NCBI GenBank assembly: GCA_041860225.1
Contig: CP151794.1
Coordinates: 558,001-622,000 of the forward strand
Direction of reading: 5' to 3'
Length of the DNA stretch: 64,000 nt
From: Magnimaribacter mokuoloeensis
Lineage (GTDB): Bacteria > Pseudomonadota > Gammaproteobacteria > Magnimaribacterales > Magnimaribacteraceae
In this document: in pieces, positions 41,734-52,038 of the stretch
Layout of the letters: the number at the start of each line of letters is the position of its first letter
How positions within the stretch are numbered: position 1 is the stretch's first letter
Notes under the pieces: model-generated
Told to the model about the DNA's origin: nothing
Seen by the model: only the letters and a program-made list of their open reading frames with translations
Databases searched by the model: none
Position numbers and translations under genes: made by a program

Positions 41734-43731
41734 TTAGGATTTTAAGTTTAGCCAGTCAATTTCAGCTGGATCTAAGCTTACATTCAGTGCCTCCAAAGAG
41801 CTTTCTGTTTCAAAGAAATTTCTTGGCCCTACTAATGGAAAAGAAGGAAACGGCTGATTAAGAACAAATGCCAATGCAACTTGGATAGGATCAACTGACT
41901 TTTCTTTAGCTAATTGTAAGCATCTATTTCTTCTTTCGAAATTATCTTCACTTCCCCAAACCCTGTCCTGCTCTTCTTGATTAGGATCAGCAACATGAGC
42001 TGCACCAGTAAATTCTTGAGAATCAAGAAAAAAGCCTCTGGCCTGACTTGACCAAGGGAATATAGCTATTTGATTTTCAGTTAAATAATTTACATATTCA
42101 TCTTCCGAACAGCTGAAGCAACCTGGCCAAACAGGATTATTCATTCGTGCAAGGCTAAAGTTATTGCTGAGAACGGTAAAGGGCTGTTTATTGTTAGACA
42201 GAGCGTAATCATTGGCTGCTTTAAACCTTTCTAAGGACCAATTAGAAGCCCCAAAAACTGTTAAAAGACTTTCTTCTTTAAGTTCATTAAGAGTATCTAT
42301 GAAGTCTTCGACAGGAACGCTCTCATTGTCTCTGTGTAAACAATAAATATCTACATAAGAAGTAGACATTCGAGCTAGGGTCTCTTCAAGTTGCGGTCTT
42401 ATTTTTTCAGGAAAACAATCCGGTGTGTGAGCACCCTTACCCAGAACTACAATTTCATTTCGCAGTCCTCTTGCTTCTATCCACTTACCCAGATAGTAAT
42501 CGCTTTTTCCATTATTATAAATATAAGCCGTATCAAAAACATTCCCACCTTTAGAGTAAAAATGATCAAACATGGCAAAAGCATGATTTGTATCAGATTG
42601 GTTATCACAACCTAATACAACTCTTGATAAATCTTTTTCGATACCAGGAATTCTTAAACAAGGGAGTGACTCTCTATTATTATTGTGAGCGACAATTGCT
42701 ACTTTTCTTTTTTCACCCCTATCATCATCATATACAACCTTTAATTCTCTTCTCCAAGTATCTAGGGCAATCATATTGCCGTGCGAGTCATTATGAGGCA
42801 ACAATGAAGATTCAATAGCTTCATTGAAATAAGCCTCAGTAAAATGATCTATCTCAAGTGCATAAATACCTTTGTCTGTTTTTACTTCAATTAATTCTTC
42901 TTCGTCATTTGAGTCGATAATTTTTATTACAGATTTTCTACCCGTAAATTCTCCACAATGCCAGGGTTGATCAATAAGAATGGTTGTTTCTCCATCGGAG
43001 ATAGAAACTTCGCTATCAGTACTTAAATTAGTAGCTGATTGAATGTGAGCTTTAGACCCATCTTCAAAGAGCAACTCTCCTGAAGCATTTAAATCTATTT
43101 CCTGATTGTTTAACTCTCCATTTCCTTTGATAGAACTGGGATTCAGAAAGTTTTTGCCATTTACTGCGCCTACCATATGACGTGATATAGATAAGGGATA
43201 ACAGCCGATATCTAAAATAGATCCTCCTCCGAGATCTCTATTGACTAGCCTATGGGATTCAGGGACCTCTACCGAAAAGCAAAACTCAGCATTTATTTCG
43301 AGCGGACTGGATAATCTTGTGGCCACTAACTCAGCTAACTTTTGCGTTTGAGGGTGTATTTTGTACATGAAAGCTTCCATGAGGAGCGTTTCATTTTTTC
43401 TAGATAAATCTATTAATGCCATTGTCTCGGTAGCATTTATTGTCATAGGCTTCTCACACAAGACTGCTTTCTTTTGTTTAAGGCATTCGGCAGCAAATTC
43501 AAAATGACTTGTATGGGGTGTTGCTATATAAATAGCATCTATACTTGGTAGAGAAATTAAGTTTCTATGGCCTTCTATTGCCTCGCATCCATAAGGCTCT
43601 GAGAATTCTAAAGCCCTTTGTTTTGTTGTGCTAGCTACGGCAATTAATTCTCCTTCAGTTTCTTGCAGAGCCTCAGCAAATGCTTTAGCAATAGAACCTG
43701 TCCCTAATATGGCCCACTTAATTTGTTTCAT
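41734..43731 (-). CDS. Fusion of Gfo/Idh/MocA oxidoreductase and aldo/keto reductase
   Basis: About 665 residues in two enzyme domains. Residues 1 to about 340 are Gfo/Idh/MocA-like: IKWAILGTGSIAKAF binds NAD(P), VLCEKPMTIN is the substrate-side EKP motif and ILDIGCYPLS the C-terminal domain. Residues about 365-665 form an aldo/keto reductase: VFDTAYIYNNGKSDYYLG carries Asp and Tyr, IVVLGKGAHT the Lys, and IYCLHRDN the His of the catalytic tetrad. The two may carry out successive oxidation and reduction of a sugar. The ATG at 43731 fits GGAGA placement and overlaps the transporter end by 14 bases; a longer reading frame start would overlap more. It closes the TBDR-GH3-SSS-GPH run. Confidence 0.88.
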   Translation of the reverse strand: MKQIKWAILGTGSIAKAFAEALQETEGELIAVASTTKQRALEFSEPYGCEAIEGHRNLISLPSIDAIYIATPHTSHFEFAAECLKQKKAVLCEKPMTINATETMALIDLSRKNETLLMEAFMYKIHPQTQKLAELVATRLSSPLEINAEFCFSVEVPESHRLVNRDLGGGSILDIGCYPLSISRHMVGAVNGKNFLNPSSIKGNGELNNQEIDLNASGELLFEDGSKAHIQSATNLSTDSEVSISDGETTILIDQPWHCGEFTGRKSVIKIIDSNDEEELIEVKTDKGIYALEIDHFTEAYFNEAIESSLLPHNDSHGNMIALDTWRRELKVVYDDDRGEKRKVAIVAHNNNRESLPCLRIPGIEKDLSRVVLGCDNQSDTNHAFAMFDHFYSKGGNVFDTAYIYNNGKSDYYLGKWIEARGLRNEIVVLGKGAHTPDCFPEKIRPQLEETLARMSTSYVDIYCLHRDNESVPVEDFIDTLNELKEESLLTVFGASNWSLERFKAANDYALSNNKQPFTVLSNNFSLARMNNPVWPGCFSCSEDEYVNYLTENQIAIFPWSSQARGFFLDSQEFTGAAHVADPNQEEQDRVWGSEDNFERRNRCLQLAKEKSVDPIQVALAFVLNQPFPSFPLVGPRNFFETESSLEALNVSLDPAEIDWLNLKS

Positions 43732-45082
43732 ATGATTCTCCCTGTAGCTTAGCCAATAACTCTTTATGCATTTTTGAATCAATAGGATAGAAATAGATAA
43801 TTATCACACTCATACCAACACCTAATGCTGGTATCAAAGTCATGATAGATTTCATGTCAGATATAGTTGACGTTGTTTGAATTTGATTGGCCTCAAAACC
43901 AATAAAATCTAAAACGATCCCAAGAATAATTATTGCGAAAGCAATTGATCCTTTTTGTGCAAAAGTCATAAAACCGTAAAGAGAGGATTCGCTTCTTACG
44001 CCGGTCTGCACTTCTCCATATTCAATAGTATCTGGCAACATAGACCAGAATAAAATTCCTCCAGCTCCTGATCCAAAGCCAATGAAAGCTACGAGAAATA
44101 GTAATTCGTTAAGAGTGTTTATGTCATAGACATAGAAAGACATTAAGGCTATTAAAGTAATAGAGCTTGATATTAACCAAGTAATTTTTTTGCCAATCTT
44201 ATTTGATATGAGCCACCAAATAGGTATGCTCAGGAAGGCAACTATTCCACTTGTGAAGAGTATCGTGCCCTGATGTTCATGCAGATTAAGTGCATATTTG
44301 GTGTAATAAATTAAATTATTTCCAAAAAATATTGTTGTTATGCCAACAATTAAAGTTGCTGAAAAAACCAACCAAAAAGGTCCGTTTTTTCCTATAGCTT
44401 TAGCAGCTTCTACTAAACTTCCACCCACTCTTTCTATTCCTTGATCATTTGCGGGTTCACTAACAGAGATGAAGGTTATTGCATGTATACAAATTGCAGT
44501 TATGCCTGCAATTGCTGCCAAAACAATAAATCCTGAGCCTTCATCTTCACCGCCTACCCAAAAAATTATAGGAAAAGCCAAAAGCGCCATTAAATTTGTA
44601 CCGGTTTGAGCGCCCATCATTCTGAAACCAGTAAGATTTGTTCTTTCCTGACTGTCAGATGTAATTCTTGGAGTCAGTGAAGAAAAAGGAACACTTACCA
44701 AGGTAAAGCAAGTTCGATGTAATAAATTTGCGAACAACAAAAATAGAAAAAGCATTGTTCCTTCGAATGGAGGTACCCAGAAGAGCAACACAAAAGATAA
44801 TGCCAAAGGAATGTTTCCAAATAGGAGGTATGGCCTATAAACTCCCCACTTTGTTCTAGTTCTCTCAGCAACATAACCCATAAAAGGGTCAGTTATGGCA
44901 TCCCAGAACATTCCTATGCCGTATATAAGACCTGCCAAAGACGGCGAAATGCCAACTACATCGGTATAAAAATAAAGTAGGTATAACCCTACTCCACTCC
45001 AATATAAACATATGGCTATATCTCCAATACCATAGCCCAATCTTGTTTTGAGAGTTAACTTCTCAACAATAGCTTCCGTCAT
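43718..45082 (-). CDS. GPH-family (MelB-like) transporter
   Basis: A 454-residue carrier with 12 predicted membrane segments. YGIGDIAICLYWSGVGLYLLYFY, FWDAITDPFMGYVAERTRTKWGVYRPYL and DTIEYGEVQTGVRSESSLYG are the GPH signature stretches; the third resembles the MelB/LacS region before the C-terminal half. It is more distant from the two other GPH carriers here. It should import a glycoside with a cation, and lies between the SSS symporter (47 bases) and the oxidoreductase fusion (14-base overlap). Confidence 0.86.
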   Translation of the reverse strand: MTEAIVEKLTLKTRLGYGIGDIAICLYWSGVGLYLLYFYTDVVGISPSLAGLIYGIGMFWDAITDPFMGYVAERTRTKWGVYRPYLLFGNIPLALSFVLLFWVPPFEGTMLFLFLLFANLLHRTCFTLVSVPFSSLTPRITSDSQERTNLTGFRMMGAQTGTNLMALLAFPIIFWVGGEDEGSGFIVLAAIAGITAICIHAITFISVSEPANDQGIERVGGSLVEAAKAIGKNGPFWLVFSATLIVGITTIFFGNNLIYYTKYALNLHEHQGTILFTSGIVAFLSIPIWWLISNKIGKKITWLISSSITLIALMSFYVYDINTLNELLFLVAFIGFGSGAGGILFWSMLPDTIEYGEVQTGVRSESSLYGFMTFAQKGSIAFAIIILGIVLDFIGFEANQIQTTSTISDMKSIMTLIPALGVGMSVIIIYFYPIDSKMHKELLAKLQGESYETN

Positions 45083-45129
45083 AAAAGCTAAGTTTATATA
45101 TATGAAAGAAAGATTAAAGCGTTATCTTT

Positions 45130-46695
45130 CTACCACCAGAGGCCATAGATAATAACTAGGACCAGTAAGACAATTCCTGTTGAAATATTAAATCCTTTGG
45201 AAGTTTGAAAACTGACTGTATTTAAGTCTATAGCTTTCTCTTGATCAGTATATCCTTGGAGAAGAGCTGTCATATAGCAAAGGAATCCTGTTACGAGAAA
45301 TACAATCCCCATTCTGTGCTGAAAAGGGAAATCATCGGGTGCAAAAAGGAACATTCCTATGGATAAAATTAAAGAAGCTAATGCAGCCACTAAAACAGAA
45401 AGACTTGTTGCTTTCTTCCAAAATAGAGCAACTAGAAAAATCACCAAAATGCCAGGAGTAAAGAACCCTGTAAAATTCTGTATGTATTGAAAAGCTGATT
45501 CTAGATTACCTAGTAATGGTTGTGCGCAAAGAGCAGCAATGACGATTGAAATAAGGGCAACATTTCTACCTACTACAACTAATTTTCCTTCGTTAACCTC
45601 AGATGATAAGAACTGTTTATAAATGTCCATGGTAAAAATCGTGCTAACGCTGTTTGTCATGGAAGCCAGAGAAGAAACTATGGCCGCAATTAAGGCAGCA
45701 AAAGTTAATCCTAGCAACCCTGTAGGTAAAAGACTCATCATCGCAGGATAGGCAGTGTCAGGTGATTCAAGGTTAGGTATTAATATGACCGCACAAATAC
45801 CAGGTAGAACTACAACAAGAGGCATTAATAGTTTCAAAAATGCAGCAAACATAACTCCCTTTTGAGCTTCTGGTAAAGATTTAGCTCCAAGCGCCCGCTG
45901 AGTAATATATTGGTTAAATCCCCAATAAGCAAAATGGGCAACCCACAAACCGCCAATGAGAACCCACACACCCGGAAGGTCAGAATAACTTGGATTGTCC
46001 TTAGAAAGGATCATGTCAAATTTATCAGGAATACTATTCAGGAGTATAGAAAATCCTTCGATAACTCCTGAGTTACCGCTTATTTTATCTAAAGCAATAT
46101 ATGAAACTGCAAGACCTCCAAAGATTAATAAAAATACCTGGATTGCGTCAGTTAAAGCTACAGCTTTAAGACCACCTTTGAGCGAATAAGCTAAAGAAAG
46201 TAAAACTAAAGCCCAAAGACCATAAGATATTTCGAAGCCGGTCAAAGTATTTATTGCAAGAGAACCCAACCACAAGACAGATGTAAGATTAATAAAGATG
46301 TATACAGCAACCCAAAATAAAGAAAGTACCAGACATACCCATTTATCAAATCGTTGCTCTAGGAATTGAGGCATGGTGTAAATTCTCTTTTCTAAGAAGA
46401 TAGGTAAAAAATACTTAGCCATTACTATAAGAGCAATAGCAGCGGTTAGTTCATATGTTGCAATAGCCAAACCAACAACATAACCTTGACCTGACATACC
46501 TATTATTTGTTCAGCAGAAATATTTGCAGCAATTAAAGAAGCTCCGATTGCCCACCAAGGCAAAGATCTTCCTGCTAAAAAATAGTCTTCAGAAGTTTTA
46601 TCCTTACCATGGTCTTTGGAAACCCAGGTCGCCAGAGCAATAAGTCCAACGCAATAAAATCCTATTATCCAGATATCTAATGTTGCAAACTGCAT
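45130..46695 (-). CDS. Sodium:solute symporter (SSS family, SGLT-like)
   Basis: A 521-residue symporter with about 13-14 membrane segments. AGRSLPWWAIGASLIAANISAEQIIGMSG is the SSS N-terminal signature; GLKAVALTDAIQV and ASLASMTNSVSTIFTMDIYK carry the sodium-site Ser/Thr residues. The SGLT-like subgroup carries sugars or inositol with sodium, which fits its place 9 bases after a secreted GH3. A role in importing the released monosaccharide is inferred. Confidence 0.88.
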   Translation of the reverse strand: MQFATLDIWIIGFYCVGLIALATWVSKDHGKDKTSEDYFLAGRSLPWWAIGASLIAANISAEQIIGMSGQGYVVGLAIATYELTAAIALIVMAKYFLPIFLEKRIYTMPQFLEQRFDKWVCLVLSLFWVAVYIFINLTSVLWLGSLAINTLTGFEISYGLWALVLLSLAYSLKGGLKAVALTDAIQVFLLIFGGLAVSYIALDKISGNSGVIEGFSILLNSIPDKFDMILSKDNPSYSDLPGVWVLIGGLWVAHFAYWGFNQYITQRALGAKSLPEAQKGVMFAAFLKLLMPLVVVLPGICAVILIPNLESPDTAYPAMMSLLPTGLLGLTFAALIAAIVSSLASMTNSVSTIFTMDIYKQFLSSEVNEGKLVVVGRNVALISIVIAALCAQPLLGNLESAFQYIQNFTGFFTPGILVIFLVALFWKKATSLSVLVAALASLILSIGMFLFAPDDFPFQHRMGIVFLVTGFLCYMTALLQGYTDQEKAIDLNTVSFQTSKGFNISTGIVLLVLVIIYGLWW

Positions 46696-46704
46696 ATCTA
46701 TCTC

Positions 46705-49131
46705 CTATTTACATGGAAAAACATGCTTTCCACCTTCTCCACCCTCTAAATAAATTTTTCCCATTTCAAACGACCACGTGCCCGAGCTTATGAGTCCTAA
46801 TGGAACTGTAACTTTCTTCAAATCCAAGCCATTACGTTTAAGACACTTTAAAGGTACACCAACGGTTGTCCATCTACCTACTTCTAATTTTCCTAAAAAT
46901 TCAGACATATCAATCGAAACGTTACAATCTTGACCACAAACAGATGTATAGACTAGGGGCTCTGTATCATTTTGAATTAGCTTGAAATCAAAGGTTAAGA
47001 TTCCGCTAGCTTGCTCTTCATTAACTAGGTTCATAGGATTCGATGAAGTAAGGAACCAACCTGAAGTTCCTTTATTAATGATTATACGATGGGTATCCTC
47101 TTGAACTTTTCCATCTACTATTTCAGAAGATATTTCGTTTGAAAGGCTGGAAGTGTACTTCTTATCAACAACCACAGCTTGAGTAGGTGACTGCAAAATT
47201 ACTCTAAATTTTTCAGTAGGCCAACCTTGCAATAAAACTTCACCCAGCTTTAGTTTTCTTTCTTTGGGCAATGTTTCAGATAGCAATGTAATATAGGTAT
47301 CGTTCTTATACGTTAAACCATAACCAATCGGAAACAATGGGTCGTAAAAAGCATCTCCTTCATTTAAAGACGAATCATCGGCTTCTTTGGGCCAAGAAAA
47401 AGGTAATTTTCCTACGAAGTCAATAGGATTACCTTCTTCTGTTTGTCCAAAAATTACCTCAGCGACACCCCCTCCTTCAGTCCCAGGTAACCAAGCTGCT
47501 ATGAAAGCATCTGATCTATTTAATTCCTTATTAACCCACATTGGCCTACCGGATAGAAACAGATAAACAACAGGAATATTTTGTGCTTGAAGGGACTCAG
47601 CTACCTTTAAATGGTTAAAATCTTTATTTATGAATTCTAAGCTATTTAAAGAACCTTGATATTCAGCATATGGATTTTCTCCAATTACTAAAATAGCTAA
47701 ATCAGGTTTCTCGGAAAAGGCACCATCTTTAGAATAGATGACAGTTCCTTCGTTCTTTTCAATTAATGACTCTAGGCCTTCAAATATAGAAGTGGCTCCA
47801 GGAAAGTTTGAATTGGTATTACCCGTTCCTTGCCATGTGAAAGACCATCCACCAGTGGCTTTGGATATGTCTTTGGCTCCTTTACCTACAATCATTATTT
47901 TTTTTGAAGGATCTGCTGGTAGAGTTCTTTCATTATTCTTTAATAAAACTAAAGATTCTCTGACAGCTTGCCTGGCAATATCTCTATGAGCAGGAGAACC
48001 AATAAAATCATTAGGGAAATTCGACGCTCTGAGAGAAGGCTTTTTTTTATTAAATAGGTCATAACGAAGCTTCACTCTCAGTATTCTTCTTACAGCATCA
48101 TCAAGCCTTTGCATGGCTATTTCACCATTCACAACTTGGTTCAGAGTATTTTTGTATAGTCTTTTCCAAGAATCCGTAACCATGAACATGTCTAAACCTG
48201 CATTAATTGTTTGGGCACAACTATATGCATAACACCCTTCAACCTCTTGATGACCATTCCAGTCTCCCACAACTATCCCGTCAAATCCCATCTGTTCCTT
48301 TAAAACATCTGTAAGGAGATATTTATAACCATGGAGTTTCTCTCCATTCCATGAGTTAAAAGATGCCATAACAAGCTGAACACCAGCATCAATAGTTGAA
48401 ATGTAACCTTGCCCGTGGATTTGAATAAGATCCTCCTCATTAAGAACGGTATTGCCTTTATCAACACCATTTAGTGTCCCACCGTCTCCTATGAAGTGCT
48501 TTGAGGTAGCAAGAATTCTTCCATTGGCCAAGAAATCTTCATCTAATTTTCCTTGATAGCCTTCCACGGAAACCTTTCCTAGTTCTGCTACCGATTGAGG
48601 GTTTTCTGAGAAACCTTCATAAGTACGACCCCACAAATCATTTCGAGGTACAGAGACCGCCGGTGCAAAAGTTAAATCCAGTCCACTCAGGTAAACTTCT
48701 TTTGCAACTATTTTGCTAATTTCTCTTACGAGTGCAGTATTACCGGTAGCGCCTAAACCTATATTGTGTGGGAAAAGAACTGCTCCTTTTAAATTATTAT
48801 GTCCATGTACAGCATCAGTTCCCCAAATAACTGGAACACCCATACGACTGCTCTTTGATGCAGTGAAATATTCGTCAGCCAGGTTTTGCCAATCCTTAAT
48901 TGAATGATTTTTTTTACCGTAAGGAAAACTACCTCCTCCATTCAATATTGCGCCGATAGAATAGTCTTTTACTTCTTCAGGTGTTATGTGGCTTATTTCA
49001 ACCATCATAATCTGACCTACCTTTTCCTCAATTGTCATAGAGGTTAGTAGCTTGTTTATTTCTTTTTCGTAATCAACATTAGCTTTTAAGGAAAAAGAAA
49101 ATACAAGCGATACAAAAACAAAAAATTTCAT
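46705..49131 (-). CDS. Exported GH3 beta-glucosidase/exo-glucanase with C-terminal accessory domain
   Basis: An 808-residue enzyme with a signal peptide (hydrophobic to about residue 16). The barrel has KHFIGDGGT (Lys211, His212) and nucleophile Asp290 in VVGDWNGH; the second GH3 domain follows to about 620, with SGRPMWVNKELN. Residues about 640-808 form a beta-rich end similar to the domain of ExoP-type exo-1,3/1,4-beta-glucanases. It should act in the periplasm or outside. There is no clear ribosome binding site, and a terminator-like hairpin ends about 15 bases before its ATG, so its expression relative to the receptor upstream may be reduced. Confidence 0.9.
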   Translation of the reverse strand: MKFFVFVSLVFSFSLKANVDYEKEINKLLTSMTIEEKVGQIMMVEISHITPEEVKDYSIGAILNGGGSFPYGKKNHSIKDWQNLADEYFTASKSSRMGVPVIWGTDAVHGHNNLKGAVLFPHNIGLGATGNTALVREISKIVAKEVYLSGLDLTFAPAVSVPRNDLWGRTYEGFSENPQSVAELGKVSVEGYQGKLDEDFLANGRILATSKHFIGDGGTLNGVDKGNTVLNEEDLIQIHGQGYISTIDAGVQLVMASFNSWNGEKLHGYKYLLTDVLKEQMGFDGIVVGDWNGHQEVEGCYAYSCAQTINAGLDMFMVTDSWKRLYKNTLNQVVNGEIAMQRLDDAVRRILRVKLRYDLFNKKKPSLRASNFPNDFIGSPAHRDIARQAVRESLVLLKNNERTLPADPSKKIMIVGKGAKDISKATGGWSFTWQGTGNTNSNFPGATSIFEGLESLIEKNEGTVIYSKDGAFSEKPDLAILVIGENPYAEYQGSLNSLEFINKDFNHLKVAESLQAQNIPVVYLFLSGRPMWVNKELNRSDAFIAAWLPGTEGGGVAEVIFGQTEEGNPIDFVGKLPFSWPKEADDSSLNEGDAFYDPLFPIGYGLTYKNDTYITLLSETLPKERKLKLGEVLLQGWPTEKFRVILQSPTQAVVVDKKYTSSLSNEISSEIVDGKVQEDTHRIIINKGTSGWFLTSSNPMNLVNEEQASGILTFDFKLIQNDTEPLVYTSVCGQDCNVSIDMSEFLGKLEVGRWTTVGVPLKCLKRNGLDLKKVTVPLGLISSGTWSFEMGKIYLEGGEGGKHVFPCK

Positions 49132-49145
49132 TAGCTTTTAAAAGT

Positions 49146-49174
49146 AAAAGGCCGATTAAAAATCGGCCTTTTTA
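49146..49174 (-). terminator. Intercistronic hairpin between TBDR and GH3
   Basis: AAAAGGCCGAT pairs with ATCGGCCTTTT around a TTTTA-type loop, with T runs on both sides. On the minus strand it follows the receptor stop by 13 bases and precedes the GH3 ATG by about 15 bases. It could act as a partial terminator or as an mRNA-stabilising hairpin separating receptor from enzymes. Confidence 0.75.
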
Positions 49175-49186
49175 TTAGTTTGGATT

Positions 49187-52006
49187 TTACCAGTAGTATC
49201 CTACTCTAACACCGTATTGTTTTGGTGCAGAGAAAGCCCCACTTGGATTTCCAGCCTCAACAGCTCTCCAATAAGGAATTAACTCATTGGTTAAGTTGTA
49301 GACATATGCTTGCGCATACCAAGAGTCATTTCCAGCAGGTTTGTATGTTAAAAACATATCCAGAGTACTCCATGCACCCCTATGGTCTCCAAATTCATCA
49401 GTGCTCTCATTGAAGTAGCCCGGGAGGTCAACAAAAGAATCACCAAATCCAGTTCCATACCCTCCTGGATCATTGACGTGCTTATCTGCATTCCAGATAG
49501 TTAGGTAATCTTGAGATTGCCAGTGATAGTTTATAGCTGGTACGACCTGTCCTAAATCTCCCATATCTATAGTGTGTTCATATCTCACTGTAAAAGAGAT
49601 GTCAGGTGAATACGGAGCTTCATTGCCTTTAAGGTTTACTTGATTTTCTGGAACATTAGCAATTGACTGTCCGTAGTCAGCTCTTCCAAAATATGCATCC
49701 ATTCCATAGTACCATTGCGTTATGAAATCTTCAGTAACCTCAGTATCAGTGAAAGTTGCCCAACCACTTAACTTACCACCCTCATAAGGTATGTAGTCAA
49801 ATTCAATTTCTATACCAGTCATCTCTTGTTCACCAAAGTTTTGCGTTCCCCAAAAGGTTACTACCTGTTCTACGGGTACCAGAGAATCTGTATCAATATC
49901 ATATTCAGTGGTAGCTACCACGTCATATGGAACGTTTCCAGTAAATTGCTTTCCATCATAGATTGTATGGTAGAGGTTAGCTGCAAGAGTGAGCGTATTG
50001 TCTAAAGCTCTAGTTTTGTAACCAATCTCAAAAGTTGTGGCATCTTCTGGACCGTAAGAAGTATTAACTTTCGAACCAGGTCCTTCTGGATGAACTGTAT
50101 TTGGAGCTCTTACTGCTTCATCAGCTATACTTCCTGACTTGTAACCTGTAGCAAGATAAGCATACATAAAGCTGTTGTCGTCTAAGTCCCAATCTAGACC
50201 TATTCTCCAGTCAGTAGAATTGTAATCTTTCGAAGTAGCATTATTTGCTGTAGGTGTCATACAGCCAGTGCCTCCAAAGTAAGGACCACCATCGTATGGA
50301 CCATTACCTATTTGCTCGCAGTTTACACCCGCATAGAGACCACCTGCTAAATGAAAATCAGGGGCTAGTGCAGCCAAATTTGGAATGAATAACTGTCTGT
50401 TACCCCATATTTCTGTTGAAGGATAACAAGAGTTCCAAACCCCACAATACCAGTTTCTTCCTCCTACATCTGACTTTTCATCTTCAGTGTATCTTGCACC
50501 GAGAGTTAAGTAGACATCGTCACTAAGCTTGACCGTTGCTTGTCCAAAGATCGCGGTTGATTCTAAAGTTCTGTCGGGTTGTATGTATACATTATCTCCA
50601 TCGAAAGTTGCATGGAAAAAAGCTTCCATATCGTTTTCTTCTTTTAGATAAAAAGCACCAGCAACCCAAGCGATATCCTCAGAAGCATTATTACTAATTT
50701 CAACATCTATAACAGTTGAGTCAGCCTGGAAATCATTAAGAACCATGGCCATTTGCCATTCATTTCTTCCACCATCGACATCGAATTGCGAATATTGCTC
50801 TAATGATTGAGTTCCTAGTTTAGCTACCAATTGATAGTCACCAAAGTCTTTATTGTAGATTGCTCTCAGTGACTCAATCTCAATGTCATTTATACCAGGG
50901 ACATTTACTAAAGCCATATAAGGGTCTTCGCTTCCCCTTATATCAGTACAGGTATTTGCTGCTTTTGAAGGTGCACCATTGAAAACTCTTCCTGTTCGTC
51001 CGGCCATCATTTCACAATCTAGAAGATTCATCCAACCAGCACCATCATCTTGAAAGATTTCGTACTGAAAGTTTAAGTCGCTTGAATCATCGATCACATA
51101 AAGAGCACTGACTCTAAAAGCACTGTTGTCAGTATTACCATAAAAATCTGATGAATCAGCAGGTATTAAGTTGTAAGGATTGCCATACTGATATCCTCGA
51201 TCAAATCCAGGGGCCGCATCATCTGCTCTTTCGGGGTTGTTACAACCTAGGAACCAAGCATAAGCTGAAATTCCTTTTCTTTCTCCACAAGTGGCTACAT
51301 TGGAAGCCTGACTGAGAACATCAGCCGGGAACCATCTGTGGTCAATACCATTGGGGTCGTAAAAACCATTCAGATGAGAATCTTTAGAATGATCAGCAAA
51401 TGCAAATCTGACAGCGAAATTATCACTTACAGGAAGATTGAAGTGACCTTGCACTCCTTGCTCTGAAAACCTTCCCGCATTAACTGTGACAGAACCACCT
51501 TGGGTTTCAAGGTTCGGCTTTGCTGTAATAATATTTAAAGTCCCGACTAATGAATTCCTTCCAAAAAGAGTCCCTTGAGGACCTCTTAATAGTTCTGCTC
51601 TTTCAAGATCAAACATAAGTGCCTGGGCACCTTGAGGTCTAGAAACATAAAGTCCATCAACATGAATACCTACAGCCGGATCACCCAACTCAGTAACATT
51701 GTTAGATCTAACACCCCTCAAAGTAACTATAGGTGCATTTGTATCGGTGTTTTGAATGGCTAGTCCAGGTAGTGCATAACTTAGGTCTTTAATGCTAGAT
51801 ATACCCAGTTCAGTTAACTCTGATTGAGTTACCGCTGATACTGCTATCGGTGTATCTAAAATATCAGTTTCACGACGAGTGGCTGTTACAGTAACAACCT
51901 CAAGTGTTTCTTCAGCGTCTTCGTTATCAGAAGGTTCATCAGAAGATAAACTAGTTACAGAAAAAGCTAGAACAAAAGCTAGCAAAGAAAAGATTGATTT
52001 TCTCAT
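49187..52006 (-). CDS. TonB-dependent receptor (first, LacI-linked)
   Basis: A 939-residue outer-membrane receptor. A signal peptide (about 1-21) is followed by a probable TonB-box region EVVTVTATRRETDILDTPI, a plug domain (ITLRGVRS-like VTLRGVRS, ELLRGPQGTLFGRNSLVGT) and a 22-stranded barrel ending in GYYW. Several Cys pairs in the extracellular loops (for example CGERKG...LGC and LLDCEMMAG...CTDI) suggest disulfide-stabilised loops. It should import an oligosaccharide with TonB energy. A promoter with a LacI-type operator lies just upstream. Confidence 0.92.
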   Translation of the reverse strand: MRKSIFSLLAFVLAFSVTSLSSDEPSDNEDAEETLEVVTVTATRRETDILDTPIAVSAVTQSELTELGISSIKDLSYALPGLAIQNTDTNAPIVTLRGVRSNNVTELGDPAVGIHVDGLYVSRPQGAQALMFDLERAELLRGPQGTLFGRNSLVGTLNIITAKPNLETQGGSVTVNAGRFSEQGVQGHFNLPVSDNFAVRFAFADHSKDSHLNGFYDPNGIDHRWFPADVLSQASNVATCGERKGISAYAWFLGCNNPERADDAAPGFDRGYQYGNPYNLIPADSSDFYGNTDNSAFRVSALYVIDDSSDLNFQYEIFQDDGAGWMNLLDCEMMAGRTGRVFNGAPSKAANTCTDIRGSEDPYMALVNVPGINDIEIESLRAIYNKDFGDYQLVAKLGTQSLEQYSQFDVDGGRNEWQMAMVLNDFQADSTVIDVEISNNASEDIAWVAGAFYLKEENDMEAFFHATFDGDNVYIQPDRTLESTAIFGQATVKLSDDVYLTLGARYTEDEKSDVGGRNWYCGVWNSCYPSTEIWGNRQLFIPNLAALAPDFHLAGGLYAGVNCEQIGNGPYDGGPYFGGTGCMTPTANNATSKDYNSTDWRIGLDWDLDDNSFMYAYLATGYKSGSIADEAVRAPNTVHPEGPGSKVNTSYGPEDATTFEIGYKTRALDNTLTLAANLYHTIYDGKQFTGNVPYDVVATTEYDIDTDSLVPVEQVVTFWGTQNFGEQEMTGIEIEFDYIPYEGGKLSGWATFTDTEVTEDFITQWYYGMDAYFGRADYGQSIANVPENQVNLKGNEAPYSPDISFTVRYEHTIDMGDLGQVVPAINYHWQSQDYLTIWNADKHVNDPGGYGTGFGDSFVDLPGYFNESTDEFGDHRGAWSTLDMFLTYKPAGNDSWYAQAYVYNLTNELIPYWRAVEAGNPSGAFSAPKQYGVRVGYYW

Positions 52007-52038
52007 CTATATTCCCCAATTAAAAATAAACTCGGATC

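Noticed and set aside
43732..43782. Longer N-terminus for the oxidoreductase fusion
   Set aside because: It adds 17 residues before the nucleotide-binding strand and a 65-base overlap, whereas the ATG at 43731 has GGAGA at proper spacing.
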